NCBI RefSeq assembly: GCF_024172085.1
Contig: NZ_JAMZDZ010000001.1
Coordinates: 7,874,001 to 7,938,000 of the forward strand
Length of the DNA stretch: 64,000 nt
Source of the DNA: Hamadaea flava
GTDB lineage: Bacteria; Actinomycetota; Actinomycetes; Mycobacteriales; Micromonosporaceae
Direction: 5' to 3'
The notes under the pieces are model-generated. The model was not told the DNA's origin, did no database searches, and worked only from the letters and a program-made list of their open reading frames with translations. The first letter of the stretch is position 1. The number at the start of each line of letters is the position of its first letter. Position numbers and translations under genes: made by a program. Shown in pieces: positions 47,327-56,007 of this stretch.

Positions 47327-49930
47327 ATGCCCCATAAGTCTCCGACGCAGGCCTGGAGCTTTTTCCTGGCGGGCGGGCTCGTCGCCGCAGCGCTCTATGC
47401 GTTCGTCCCGAACCCGGTCGTCAGCGGGCTTGCGTTCAGCGCGGTCGGCATCGGAGCCGGCTACGCGATAGTCCTTGGCATCCGCCGCTACCGGCCGCTT
47501 CCGGCCTGGCCTTGGCGGCTGCTGTCGGCTGCCTGCTTCCTGTTCCTGGCCGGGGCGCTGCTGCGTACCATGCTGGACCAGAATTCCGGCCTGGGCGGGG
47601 TATTGCCCGACTGCTTCACCATCCCGGGCTACCTATGCATGTTCCTGGCGCTCGGCGGCTTCCTGCGGGCCCGGGTGGGAGACAAGCGGCACGCGGTCAT
47701 CGACGGCCTGCTCATCGGCGTCGGCGTGACCGTCTTGTTCGTCATGTTCTTCGCCGTGCCGGCGGTCTCGATCGCCGGCCGTCAGGCGGCCGTCTCGGCG
47801 CTGGCCGGGGTCTATCCGCTGCTCGACGGCATCCTCGTGCTGCTCGTGATGAACCTGGCCTTCGCGACCCGGCGCGGTCCCGCGTTCACCATGCTGCTCG
47901 GGTGCATGGCGCTGCTGCTGACCGGCGACGTCGCGTACGCGATCATCGGCACCGAGGGGGAGCTGGTCGGCTCGCCGCTGCTGGACCTGCCGTTCCTGCT
48001 GGGTTTCACGCTCATCGGCGCCTCCGGGCTGCACGCGTCGATGGCTGACATCGGCCGGCAGGCGAGCCTGCCCATCCAGGCCTGGTCCGCCCGCCGGCTG
48101 ATCTTGATCGCTCCGGCCCTCGCCGTCCCGTTCGTCCTCAGCGTCCTGATCGAGGAGCCGACGACGTTCGATCGCCTACTGCTGGCCGTCGGCGGGGCCG
48201 CCATCGTCGTCCTGTTGCTGGCGCGGGCGGTCTCAGCTGTGCGCGGGTACGCCGCCGCCCAGCACCGCTACGAGTACCAGGCGACCCACGACTCCCTGAC
48301 CGGCCTGGCGAACCGCTCGCTCTGGTTCACCGGGGTCCGCCAGATGCTGGCCCAGCCGGTCGACGGCCAGGAGGTCTGGGTGTACTTCCTGGACCTGGAC
48401 GGCTTCAAGTACGTCAACGACTCCCGCGGCCACATGGCCGGGGACCAGGTCATCGCCGAGGTGGCCGGGCGGTTGCGCGCCTGTGCCCCGGCGGCGGCCC
48501 AGATCGCCCGGGTCGGCGGCGACGAGTTCGTGGTGGCGTACCGGGCGAGCCGGGAGGACGCGCTGACGCTGGCCGAGGTGATCCTGCAGACGATGCGGCA
48601 GACCCTGCGGATGCCGGGTGCCGACGTCGTCGTGAGCGTCTCGATCGGCATCTCCAGCTCGACCAGGACCGCCGGTCACACGGCCGGCGAAGCCGGCTTC
48701 GTGAGCCGGGAAACGGCCGCCGAGGTCGCTCGCGAGATGGCTGAGCCGACCACCGAGAACGGCGAGCAGACGACCACGGCCGCCACGAACGGCGAGCCGG
48801 CCACCGCCACGAAGGCCGAGGCCGCCGCAAAGGCCGAGTCCGCCAACAAGGCTGAGGCCGCCAAGAAGGCTGAGGCCGCCAAGAAGGGCGAGCCCGCCCA
48901 CCGGAAGGGGAAGGCCGGCCGAAACCCGGCTGAGCACGGTGAGGCCGTCCGCCGGTTCGGCGAGGACGGCGTACCGGAGATCGAGACCGCCGGGCCGATC
49001 GTCAGCGCCGAGGATCTGCTGCGCGACGCGGACACGGCGATGTACCAGGCGAAGGCGAACGGCCGGGACGGCTGGGTCATCTTCGACCCGGTGATGCGCG
49101 ACCGCGTACGCGAGCGCATCGACATCGACCTGGCGCTGCGGGAGGCCATGGCGCTCGGCCAGCTGCATCTGGCCTTCCAGCCGGTGGCGCACATGCCGAG
49201 CGGCCGCATCGTCGGCGCCGAGGCGCTGCTGCGGTGGACGCATCCGGAGCGCGGTCTGGTCGGGCCGGCGACGTTCATCCCGGTCGCCGAGGAGTCCGGG
49301 CTGATCATCGACATCGGCCGCTGGGTCATGCACGAGTCGCTGTGGCAGCTGGCGCAGTGGCGGGCCGAGGGCGTGGTCGCCGAGCGGTTCTGGCTGTCGA
49401 TCAACGTCTCGCCCCGGCAGCTGCGCGACGCCCGCTTGCCGGGGGAACTGGGCGCGGCGCTGCGGGAGTACGGCCTGCCGCCCTCGGCGGTCGTGATCGA
49501 GCTGACCGAGTCGGTCATGATCGAGCCGTCCAACGCGATCGATCAGACCATGCAAGCGCTTCGGGACCTGGGCGTCAGCCTGGTCGTCGACGACTTCGGC
49601 ACCGGCTTCTCCGCCCTGGGCTATCTGCGGAACTATCCGGTCACCGGGGTGAAGATCGACAAGTCGTTCGTGGTCGGACTCGGGCACAACCCCGAGGACG
49701 AGGCGATCGTCCGGGCGGTCGCGGCGATGAGCGAGGCGTTGCAGCTCAGCGTGGTGGCCGAAGGCGTGCAGGACGAGGGGCAGCGGGAACTGCTGTCCCG
49801 GATCGGCGTCACCTACGGCCAGGGCTGGCTCTGGGGCCACGCGGTGAGCGCCGGTGACTTCGCGCGCCGCTGGTCGGTCGCGCCGCCGGTGCGGATTCAG
49901 GCCGGCGCGTCGAGGCTGAACGCCCAGTAG
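47327..49930 (+). CDS. membrane GGDEF-EAL cyclic-di-GMP protein with low-complexity insert
   Basis: An 867-residue protein: eight or so membrane helices (residues 10-305), GGDEF domain from about 310 with intact active site RVGGDEF near 396, and an EAL domain from about 595 with GAEALLRW near 629, LENVS-like INVSPRQL and VDDFGTGFSALGYL. Both catalytic motifs are intact, so it could make and break c-di-GMP. Between the GGDEF strand GISSS and its final DADTAMYQAK helix, about 110 residues of low complexity are inserted, with KAEAAKK repeats. I choose ATG 47327 by the GGGGGG ribosome-binding site. Confidence 0.93.
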   Translation: MPHKSPTQAWSFFLAGGLVAAALYAFVPNPVVSGLAFSAVGIGAGYAIVLGIRRYRPLPAWPWRLLSAACFLFLAGALLRTMLDQNSGLGGVLPDCFTIPGYLCMFLALGGFLRARVGDKRHAVIDGLLIGVGVTVLFVMFFAVPAVSIAGRQAAVSALAGVYPLLDGILVLLVMNLAFATRRGPAFTMLLGCMALLLTGDVAYAIIGTEGELVGSPLLDLPFLLGFTLIGASGLHASMADIGRQASLPIQAWSARRLILIAPALAVPFVLSVLIEEPTTFDRLLLAVGGAAIVVLLLARAVSAVRGYAAAQHRYEYQATHDSLTGLANRSLWFTGVRQMLAQPVDGQEVWVYFLDLDGFKYVNDSRGHMAGDQVIAEVAGRLRACAPAAAQIARVGGDEFVVAYRASREDALTLAEVILQTMRQTLRMPGADVVVSVSIGISSSTRTAGHTAGEAGFVSRETAAEVAREMAEPTTENGEQTTTAATNGEPATATKAEAAAKAESANKAEAAKKAEAAKKGEPAHRKGKAGRNPAEHGEAVRRFGEDGVPEIETAGPIVSAEDLLRDADTAMYQAKANGRDGWVIFDPVMRDRVRERIDIDLALREAMALGQLHLAFQPVAHMPSGRIVGAEALLRWTHPERGLVGPATFIPVAEESGLIIDIGRWVMHESLWQLAQWRAEGVVAERFWLSINVSPRQLRDARLPGELGAALREYGLPPSAVVIELTESVMIEPSNAIDQTMQALRDLGVSLVVDDFGTGFSALGYLRNYPVTGVKIDKSFVVGLGHNPEDEAIVRAVAAMSEALQLSVVAEGVQDEGQRELLSRIGVTYGQGWLWGHAVSAGDFARRWSVAPPVRIQAGASRLNAQ

Positions 49931-50445
49931 GTCTGCACGTCGATCTCCTCGGTCACCATCGCCGGCGTCAGGTCCTTGAGCGTGCGCGTGATCGCGCCGG
50001 CTAGCCCGAGGGAGATGTTGACGCCGCAGATGTCGAGCGCGGCGACCCCGCCCGAGGCGTGGATCGGTCGCCACATCTGAGTGATGACCGCCTCGAAGAT
50101 GCCGCTGTGCCGGTACTCCGGATGGATCGCGAAGAAGCCGAGGTACCAGATCTGCTTCTTGGCGAACTGGTCGGGCCACCGTGCGGCGAAATACTCCGGG
50201 GACAGCCAGGTGAGCGCGTCCAGCGCGTTGGTGAACGTCGCCAGCGCCACCACCCGGTCGATGGCCGGATCGACCGCGTAGTGCTTTTCGATCCTTTTGT
50301 CCAACATGACCACGTCGAATTCATGCCGATACATGACATTTCGCTCGACCGTGGCCGCCCGGAGTTCGTCGAAGGCAGCCGAGTACGTCGCCCAAGCCTG
50401 GTCGAGCCGAGGCTGCTCCAGCTCCTCCGCCATTTCGTAACGCAT
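49897..50445 (-). CDS. GNAT-like acetyltransferase
   Basis: A 182-residue protein with GNAT features: IWYLGFFAIHPEYRHSGIF contains the acetyl-CoA-binding strand and turn, and ITQMWRPIHASGG the helix after it. An N-terminal RYEMAEELEQPRL extension precedes. ATG 50445 is the best start by homology-free criteria. Its end overlaps the GGDEF-EAL gene by 34 bp in convergent orientation. Substrate unknown. Confidence 0.7.
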   Translation of the reverse strand: MRYEMAEELEQPRLDQAWATYSAAFDELRAATVERNVMYRHEFDVVMLDKRIEKHYAVDPAIDRVVALATFTNALDALTWLSPEYFAARWPDQFAKKQIWYLGFFAIHPEYRHSGIFEAVITQMWRPIHASGGVAALDICGVNISLGLAGAITRTLKDLTPAMVTEEIDVQTYWAFSLDAPA

Positions 50446-50531
50446 CGTCACCTCCACTGGTCTGTGCTCCAACTTAACCGTTGCCGGTAATGCGCGGGGT
50501 ACCGCTCCCAAAGCGGAGCAGACTGGTGAGT

Positions 50532-51548
50532 ATGAACGCCGCCGTCTGGGCCGGTCTGTTCTGCCTGGTCGCCTCGTGCGGCCAGCTCTTGGTGCCGTCC
50601 CGGGTGTACGACCGGCCCACCGACCTCGTCCTCGGTCTGCCGATCGTCCCGGTGGTGGTCCTCGGTTTCTCGGCCACCCTGTTCACGACCGGGGTGATCC
50701 TGCTCGGTGAGGGGATCTGCCGCCGTTTGGGCGCGCCGTCGCTGTGGGCGCTCGCGGTCGCCGATCCGGCCCGCTTCGCCCGCGTCCTGCTCGCCGGAGC
50801 GGCGGCGGGCCTGGTCATGGAGCTGGTGGCGGAGTGGCTCGGCCGACTGTGGATCTATCCGTACTGGACTGCCTGGCTCTACGCGCTGATCGTGGTGCCC
50901 GGCTTCGCCTTCTACTGGCTGTCCATCGTGGAGAGTTATCTGGCGGTCAAGGCCATCCTCGACCGGATCGCGCGCCCGTCACGCTCCGTGGTCCCACGCC
51001 GGCCCGCGGGACTCTTCCTTCTCGGGGGCTCCGCGCTGCTCGCGGCGCTCCTGCTCTACCTCCACTGGTACGCGCAAGGCTACGTGCTGGCCGTCCAGCA
51101 CCCGGTCGGCCACGCGCCCCCGTTCTGGTACGCCCTCATCGCGTTCCTGGGCGTGTGGGCGACCGCCGAGGCGCTGCTGTCCCGGTGGGGCCGGTCGTCG
51201 CTGCTCGGCTCGATCCGGCGCGGCTACTGGACGCCGCTGATCGCGATCGCCGGGGCGTCGGCGGTCTTCGGCGTGCTGATGGAGCTGCAGAACGCCGTGC
51301 ACCGGCATTGGGCGTACCAGAACTGGCCGGGTGGTCGGGTGGCCGGAGTTCCGGCGGCCGTGCTGGCGGCCTGGCCGCTCCAGTACGCCACCTTCCTCGT
51401 GCTGCCCCTCCTGCTGGCCCCCGAACTGTCCGCTCTCTTCTTCGCCCACCCGGCGGCCCTTCCCATCCACCCGCGCCCTCGCCCCCTCCCTGTTGATCAT
51501 GGAGTCAACCGTGGTCTCGACGGTGTGTCGGAGCCGGAAACTCCATGA
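50532..51548 (+). CDS. polytopic membrane protein of unknown family
   Basis: A 338-residue protein with about nine membrane helices, e.g. LVLGLPIVPVVVLGFSATLF and LYALIVVPGFAFYWLSIV. Conserved-looking aromatic/charged loops (LWIYPYWTAW, HRHWAYQNWPGG) suggest a cofactor- or lipid-binding core. The last 20 residues (after RPRPLPV) are read through a GATC-family hairpin, so the C-terminus looks acquired. I do not recognise the family. Confidence 0.75.
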   Translation: MNAAVWAGLFCLVASCGQLLVPSRVYDRPTDLVLGLPIVPVVVLGFSATLFTTGVILLGEGICRRLGAPSLWALAVADPARFARVLLAGAAAGLVMELVAEWLGRLWIYPYWTAWLYALIVVPGFAFYWLSIVESYLAVKAILDRIARPSRSVVPRRPAGLFLLGGSALLAALLLYLHWYAQGYVLAVQHPVGHAPPFWYALIAFLGVWATAEALLSRWGRSSLLGSIRRGYWTPLIAIAGASAVFGVLMELQNAVHRHWAYQNWPGGRVAGVPAAVLAAWPLQYATFLVLPLLLAPELSALFFAHPAALPIHPRPRPLPVDHGVNRGLDGVSEPETP

Positions 51549-51551
51549 TCA
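51494..51551. repeat. GATC-family inverted repeat overlapping a stop codon
   Basis: Arms TGATCATGGAGT and ACTCCATGATCA, 12 bp and perfect, are separated by 34 bp with a smaller ACCGT/ACGGT stem inside. The membrane-protein gene runs through it and stops in the right arm. Confidence 0.75.
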
Positions 51552-51660
51552 GCGGGCTGAGAGATCAACGGGGTGAGTGATCAGCGACGCGAGTGATCAG
51601 CGGGGTGAGCGATCAGCGACGCGAGTGATCAGCGGCGCGAAGGGCGAGTGATCAGCGAGG
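51546..51660. repeat. tandem 16-bp TGATCAGCG-type repeats
   Basis: About six or seven imperfect units of TGATCAGCGRSGYGAG, mostly 16 bp, occupy the gap between the convergent membrane-protein gene and the TetR stop. Some units are 15, 17 or 23 bp. The array begins inside the palindrome right arm and ends in the TetR gene's last codons. Confidence 0.8.
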
Positions 51661-52317
51661 CGGTGCGGCCGGCGCGCTGAGGCGGGCGGCGATGCCATCC
51701 AGGACCACGTCGAGCCCGCCCATGAAGGTGTCGGCCGGGCCCAGCTCGGCGAACGCCCGAGCGAGTGTCGGGTACGCCCCGCCGCCGACCGCCGTGGCGA
51801 GGTATCGCTGAACGTCGGGGGAGTCCGGCGCACCCGCCTCCTGGGCCAGCGCCCCGGTGACGTACCCGATGAACGCGGTGCACGCCGCCGCCGCGGACGC
51901 CGGGTCGGGGGCGCGGTCGTAGAGCGTCGACCAGACCCGCTCGACCAGTCGCAGGCCGTTGGGGCCGTACGGCGAGCGCGTGCCGAACAGCGTGATCACC
52001 CACGGATGGCCGGTGGAGATCGACCGCAGTTCCCGGGCCACCTTGCGCAGTGCGGGTCGCCACGCCGTCCGGGGACCGGGCAGCTCGACCAGTCCGTACG
52101 CCCAGTCAGCCAACAGGTCCAGCAGGTCGTCCTTGGTCGCCAGGTACGTGTAGAGCCGCATCGGCAGCACGTCCAGGTCGGCCGCCACCCGGCGCAGGGT
52201 GACCGAGTCGAGTCCGTCGCGATCGGCGAGCGCGACCGCGGTCGCCACGATCCGGTCGCGGTCGAGCGGAACGCTGCGGCGGCGCTCGGCGACCGGCCGC
52301 TCCCACACCAGAGCCAT
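51652..52317 (-). CDS. TetR family repressor with TetR_C-type ligand domain
   Basis: A 221-residue regulator: helix-turn-helix at residues about 20-65 (IVATAVALADRDGLDSVT, MRLYTYLATKDDL) and a C-terminal domain with ISTGHPWVITLFG and GGLDVVLDGI, the tetracycline-repressor-type fold. It faces a TIM-barrel gene across two inverted repeats and probably represses both. Confidence 0.9.
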   Translation of the reverse strand: MALVWERPVAERRRSVPLDRDRIVATAVALADRDGLDSVTLRRVAADLDVLPMRLYTYLATKDDLLDLLADWAYGLVELPGPRTAWRPALRKVARELRSISTGHPWVITLFGTRSPYGPNGLRLVERVWSTLYDRAPDPASAAAACTAFIGYVTGALAQEAGAPDSPDVQRYLATAVGGGAYPTLARAFAELGPADTFMGGLDVVLDGIAARLSAPAAPPR

Positions 52318-52319
52318 GC

Positions 52320-52350
52320 GATACAGTGTATCGCAGTGATACGCTGTATC
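52320..52350. promoter_or_regulatory. paired TetR operators
   Basis: GATACAGTGTATC (52320-52332) and GATACGCTGTATC (52338-52350) share GATAC-N3-GTATC; centres are 18 bp apart. They sit in the 51-bp divergent promoter, starting 3 bp before the TetR start codon. Confidence 0.8.
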
Positions 52351-52368
52351 AAATTGTTAGGGGTTGGG

Positions 52369-53358
52369 ATGCGCATCCGAGGCATGAACTACGACGTCGG
52401 AGCCGAGATGATCGCCGGTCGGCTGTCCCGGCCGACGTTCGACGTGGCGACCGCCCGCGCCGAGCTGACCGCGATCGCGACCGACCTGCGCTGCGACGCC
52501 GTCCGCATCTCCGGCGAAGACCCGGACCGGCTGGCCGTCGCCGCCCGGATCGCCCATGAGCTGGGGCTGGCCGTCTATCTGTCGCCGGTGCGGGGCAACC
52601 TGCGCGAAGCTGAGGCGCTGGCGTACGTGGGGGAGACGGCGGCGCTGGCCGAACAGCTGCGCGCCAGCGGCGAGGTCGTGTTCGTGGCCGGGCTGGAGGC
52701 GACCCTGTTCCAGCACGGCTTCTTTCCCGGCGAGACCACCCTCGACCGGATCACCCTCGCGTCCCGCCCGGTGCGGCTGCTCCTGGGCATGCTGCGGACC
52801 GGTGATCCGCACAAGCGGCTCAACGCGTACCTGGCGAAGGCGGTCGCCGTGACCCGGGAGCGGTTCGGTGGGCTGGTCACGTATGCCGCCGGCTCGTGGG
52901 AGCGGGTCGACTGGACGCCGTTCGACATCGTCGGGATCAACCTCTACCGCAGCGCGAAGAACCGGACGAAGTACCGGCAGCTGCTGCGCGACTACGCCCG
53001 GCATGGCAAGCCGGTGGTGCTGACCGAGTTCGGCTGCTGCACCTACCGGGGTGCGGCGGACCGGGGCGGGATGGGCTGGGCGGCGATCGACCGGTCGGCG
53101 ACGCCGGCCCGGCTCGCCGCCGGGACCGTCCGGGACGAGACGGAGCAGGCAACGGAGCTGGCCGAGCTGCTGGCGATCTACCGCGACGAGCCGATCGACG
53201 GGGCCTTCGTCTTCACCTGGGCCAGCTACCTCTACCCGTGGGACGACCGGCCCGAGCACAACCTGGACACGGCCGGCTACGGCATGGTCGCCGTCCATCC
53301 CGACGGGACGTGGCGGCCCAAGGAGGCGTACGCCGTGCTCGCGTCAGCGCCCGTCTAG
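52369..53358 (+). CDS. TIM-barrel glycoside-hydrolase-like protein
   Basis: A 329-residue protein with alternating strands and helices: VRISGEDPDRLAVAARIAHELG, VDWTPFDIVGINLYR, then KPVVLTEFGCC, where TEFG is the position of the nucleophile glutamate in clan A glycosidases, and FTWASYLYPW. There is no signal peptide, so it is cytoplasmic. Some relatives carry an abortive-infection label in databases, as far as I recall, without proof. It is controlled by the adjacent TetR. Its end overlaps the convergent MmcQ gene by 15 bp. Confidence 0.75.
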   Translation: MRIRGMNYDVGAEMIAGRLSRPTFDVATARAELTAIATDLRCDAVRISGEDPDRLAVAARIAHELGLAVYLSPVRGNLREAEALAYVGETAALAEQLRASGEVVFVAGLEATLFQHGFFPGETTLDRITLASRPVRLLLGMLRTGDPHKRLNAYLAKAVAVTRERFGGLVTYAAGSWERVDWTPFDIVGINLYRSAKNRTKYRQLLRDYARHGKPVVLTEFGCCTYRGAADRGGMGWAAIDRSATPARLAAGTVRDETEQATELAELLAIYRDEPIDGAFVFTWASYLYPWDDRPEHNLDTAGYGMVAVHPDGTWRPKEAYAVLASAPV

Positions 53359-53706
53359 CTTCGCCACCAGGGACTTAGGTGCGATCACGCGGTACGCGTC
53401 CTCGGCGATCTCGGCCAGCTCGTCCCAGGCGATCTCACCGTCGAGGCGTACGCCGACCCAGCCCCGATGGCCGACGTAGGGCGGCCGGAAGTAGCGGTCC
53501 GGGTTGATCGCGATCAGCTCCTGCTGCGCGCCCAGCGGCGCGGCCGCCCACAGGTGCGGGAAGTCGTCGTCGTGGTGCCCGTCCGCCCACAGCGTGGCGA
53601 TCGACTTCTTGTCCCGGACGAACCAGGTCGGGGCGCCGTGGCTGGGCCGCTCCGTCACCTCCGGAAACGCCAGGAAGATGGCGCGTACGCGGTCGACGAG
53701 GTCCAT
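53344..53706 (-). CDS. MmcQ/YjbR family protein
   Basis: A 120-residue protein: DRVRAIFLAFPEVTERPSHG, TWFVRDKKSIATLW, YFRPPYVGHRGWVGVRLDG and the end ELAEIAEDAYRVIAPK are the blocks of the MmcQ/YjbR fold. The family is widely labelled DNA-binding, but the function is unproven. ATG 53706 gives the usual family length. Confidence 0.9.
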   Translation of the reverse strand: MDLVDRVRAIFLAFPEVTERPSHGAPTWFVRDKKSIATLWADGHHDDDFPHLWAAAPLGAQQELIAINPDRYFRPPYVGHRGWVGVRLDGEIAWDELAEIAEDAYRVIAPKSLVAKLDGR

Positions 53707-53762
53707 CCGCCCAGCATAGTCGCAGTCCATCTCGGACGGTCGATCCCTGATACGGTGGGGCC

Positions 53763-55085
53763 GTGTCGTTCGCGGAGGAGCACGCCGTCGTCATCGGAGC
53801 GGGGGTGGCGGGGCTCGCCGCCGCCCAGGCGCTCGCCGGCCGGTTCGGCCGGGTCACGCTGATCGAGCGGGACACCCTGCCCGGCGAGCCGCAGACCCGT
53901 CGCGGCGTACCGCAGGGCAGTCACGGGCACGTGCTTCTCGCCGCCGGTCAGGCGGCGCTGACCGAGCTGTTCCCGGGGTTCGCCGACGCCCTCGTGGCGG
54001 CCGGGGCGGTGCCCTTCGATCCCGGGCTCGACCTGCGGATGCACCGGTTCGGCGAACTATGGCCACGAGTCGAGAGCGGGCTGCGGCTGGTCTCGTTCAG
54101 CCGTCCGCTGCTGGAGCAGACCCTCCGGGATCGCCTGCTGCCCAACGTCGAGGTCCGCGACGGCGTGGCGGTGTCCGGGCTGACCGGCTCGGGCCGGGTC
54201 GACGGCGTACGCCTGGCCACCGGCGAGCTGCTTCCGGCGTCGCTGGTGGCCGACTGCTCCGGCCGGGGTTCCCGGTCCGACCGGTGGCTCGGCGACCTGG
54301 GTTTCCCGAGCCCGGAGCCGGCCGAGGTGAAGGTCGGCGTCGGGTACGCCACCCGTGTCTACCCCCGCAAGCCGGACGACGTCACCGATGGCGAGGCCGT
54401 CTTCGCGTTCCCGATGCCGCCGCACGCCAACCTCACCGGGCTGCTGCTGCCGATCGAGGGTGACCGGTGGCTCGTCATGGCCGGGGCCTGGCACGGTGCG
54501 TACCCCCGGGACGAGGAAGGGTTCGCCCGGCACCTGGCGGCGATGCCCCATCCGGCCTTCGCCGACCTGGCGAGCCGGGCCGAGCCGCTGTCAGAGGTGT
54601 TCGTGCACGCCTTCCCGGCCAGCCGGCGCCGGTACTTCGAGAAGCTGGACCGGCACCCGGCCGGCTACGTCACGCTCGGCGAGGCGTTGTGCAGCTTCAA
54701 TCCGATCTACGGCCAGGGCATGACCTGCGCCGCGCTGGAAGCCGTCGAGCTGGGCTCGCTGCTGGACAAACACGGTGCCGTCTCCGCTCGCCTGGCCACG
54801 GAGTACTACCGGCGGGCGGCCGGGATCCTCGCGGTGCCGTGGCGGTTCGCCGCCGGGGGCGACTTCGCTTTCCCCGAGACGACCGGCCCGAAGCCGCCGC
54901 TCATCGACCTGCTGAACCGGTACTCCAAGCGGATGCTGCTCGCCGCCATGCGTGACGCCGAGGTCCGGGTCACCTTCAACCGCGTACAACATCTGGTGCT
55001 GCCGCCGAGCGTGCTGTTCAAGCCGCGCATGGTCTGGAAGGTGCTACGCGCCACGCGCCGTGTCGCGCAGCGCCCCCAGCAGTAG
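53763..55085 (+). CDS. FAD-dependent oxidoreductase / flavin monooxygenase-like
   Basis: A 440-residue protein starting at GTG. FAD is bound by GAGVAGLAAAQAL (GxGxxG, residues about 12-25) and ERDTLPG; the second FAD motif is YVTLGEALCSFNPIYGQG, i.e. GD-like with D changed to E. The layout resembles geranylgeranyl-reductase and halogenase-like group A flavoproteins. There is no tryptophan-halogenase GWxWxIP. Substrate unknown. Its end overlaps the LysR gene by 42 bp. Confidence 0.85.
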   Translation: MSFAEEHAVVIGAGVAGLAAAQALAGRFGRVTLIERDTLPGEPQTRRGVPQGSHGHVLLAAGQAALTELFPGFADALVAAGAVPFDPGLDLRMHRFGELWPRVESGLRLVSFSRPLLEQTLRDRLLPNVEVRDGVAVSGLTGSGRVDGVRLATGELLPASLVADCSGRGSRSDRWLGDLGFPSPEPAEVKVGVGYATRVYPRKPDDVTDGEAVFAFPMPPHANLTGLLLPIEGDRWLVMAGAWHGAYPRDEEGFARHLAAMPHPAFADLASRAEPLSEVFVHAFPASRRRYFEKLDRHPAGYVTLGEALCSFNPIYGQGMTCAALEAVELGSLLDKHGAVSARLATEYYRRAAGILAVPWRFAAGGDFAFPETTGPKPPLIDLLNRYSKRMLLAAMRDAEVRVTFNRVQHLVLPPSVLFKPRMVWKVLRATRRVAQRPQQ

Positions 55086-55937
55086 CTCGAGCGCGGGCTG
55101 GCCGAGCGACGAGCGGCGGACCGCGGCGTAGACCGCGCGGACCGGCTGCGGCGTCCGCAGCCGCAGCACCGCCACCCCCGGATCGCGCCGCCGCAGCCCC
55201 ATCTCCGGGATGAGCGCGATGCCGAGCCCGGCCGCGACGAACCCCTGCGCGGTGGCGTAGTCCTCGCTCGGCACGGCGAACTCCGGGACGAACCCGGCCG
55301 CCGCGCAGCCGGTCAGCATCGCGTCGAGACACGGCCCCGGCGGCTCACTGCCCACGAACCGCTCGCCCGCCACCGTCGCCAGCTCCGCGACTCGCCGCGC
55401 GGCCAGCCGGTGGTCCTTCGGCACGACCAAGTGGTACGCGTCGTCGAGCAGATGCACCAGGTGTACGCCGTCCGGCACGTCGCCGGGCCGCCCGACGACG
55501 ACCGCCAGGTCGGCCTGCCCCTGAGCCACCTCGGGCAGCGGATCGCCGGGGTCGGACAGGCGCAGCTCCAGCCCGATGCCGGGCCGATCGCGGTGCAGCC
55601 GGGCGACGGCCGGCGCCACCAGACCCGCCCCGGCGGTCGCGAAATAGCGTACGGACAGCCGCCCGCCACGTCCGGCGCGCAGCTCGGCCAGCTCCGTCTC
55701 GGCCGCCGCGACCTGCTGATCGATCGCGGTCGCCCGCTCGGTGAGCAGCCGGCCGGCCGCCGTCGGGCGTACGCCTCGGCCGATCCGTTCCAGCAGCGCG
55801 GTCCCGGCCTGCCGCTCCAGCGCGGCGACCTGCTGACTCACCGCCGACGGGGTGTAGCCGAGCCGGGTCGCGGCGGCGGTCACCGAACCGCTGTCGACCA
55901 CCTCGCGGAGGATCTGCATGCGGCGTACGTCGAGCAT
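55044..55937 (-). CDS. LysR family regulator
   Basis: A 297-residue LysR protein: wHTH MLDVRRMQILREVVDSGSVT, AAATRLGYTPSAVSQQVAAL, and a substrate-binding domain from about residue 90 (RLSVRYFATAGAGLVAP, VAAGLGIALIPEMGL). It is divergent from a DMT exporter gene 70 bp away, a common LysR/DMT pairing, and is likely its activator. ATG 55937 is the standard start. Confidence 0.92.
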   Translation of the reverse strand: MLDVRRMQILREVVDSGSVTAAATRLGYTPSAVSQQVAALERQAGTALLERIGRGVRPTAAGRLLTERATAIDQQVAAAETELAELRAGRGGRLSVRYFATAGAGLVAPAVARLHRDRPGIGLELRLSDPGDPLPEVAQGQADLAVVVGRPGDVPDGVHLVHLLDDAYHLVVPKDHRLAARRVAELATVAGERFVGSEPPGPCLDAMLTGCAAAGFVPEFAVPSEDYATAQGFVAAGLGIALIPEMGLRRRDPGVAVLRLRTPQPVRAVYAAVRRSSLGQPALELLLGALRDTARGA

Positions 55938-56007
55938 GTAGCTCAGCTTAACAGTGGGCGGGAAAGATTTACTTGTTCTTCCGGGTCGGCCGCGCGACCG
56001 TGAAGTC

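Noticed and set aside
48233-50179. 648-codon frame opposite the GGDEF-EAL gene
   Set aside because: Shadow of a strong coding region; contains no recognisable domain.
51546-51660. CRISPR-like array of TGATCAGCG units
   Set aside because: Units are contiguous without spacers; a simple tandem repeat.
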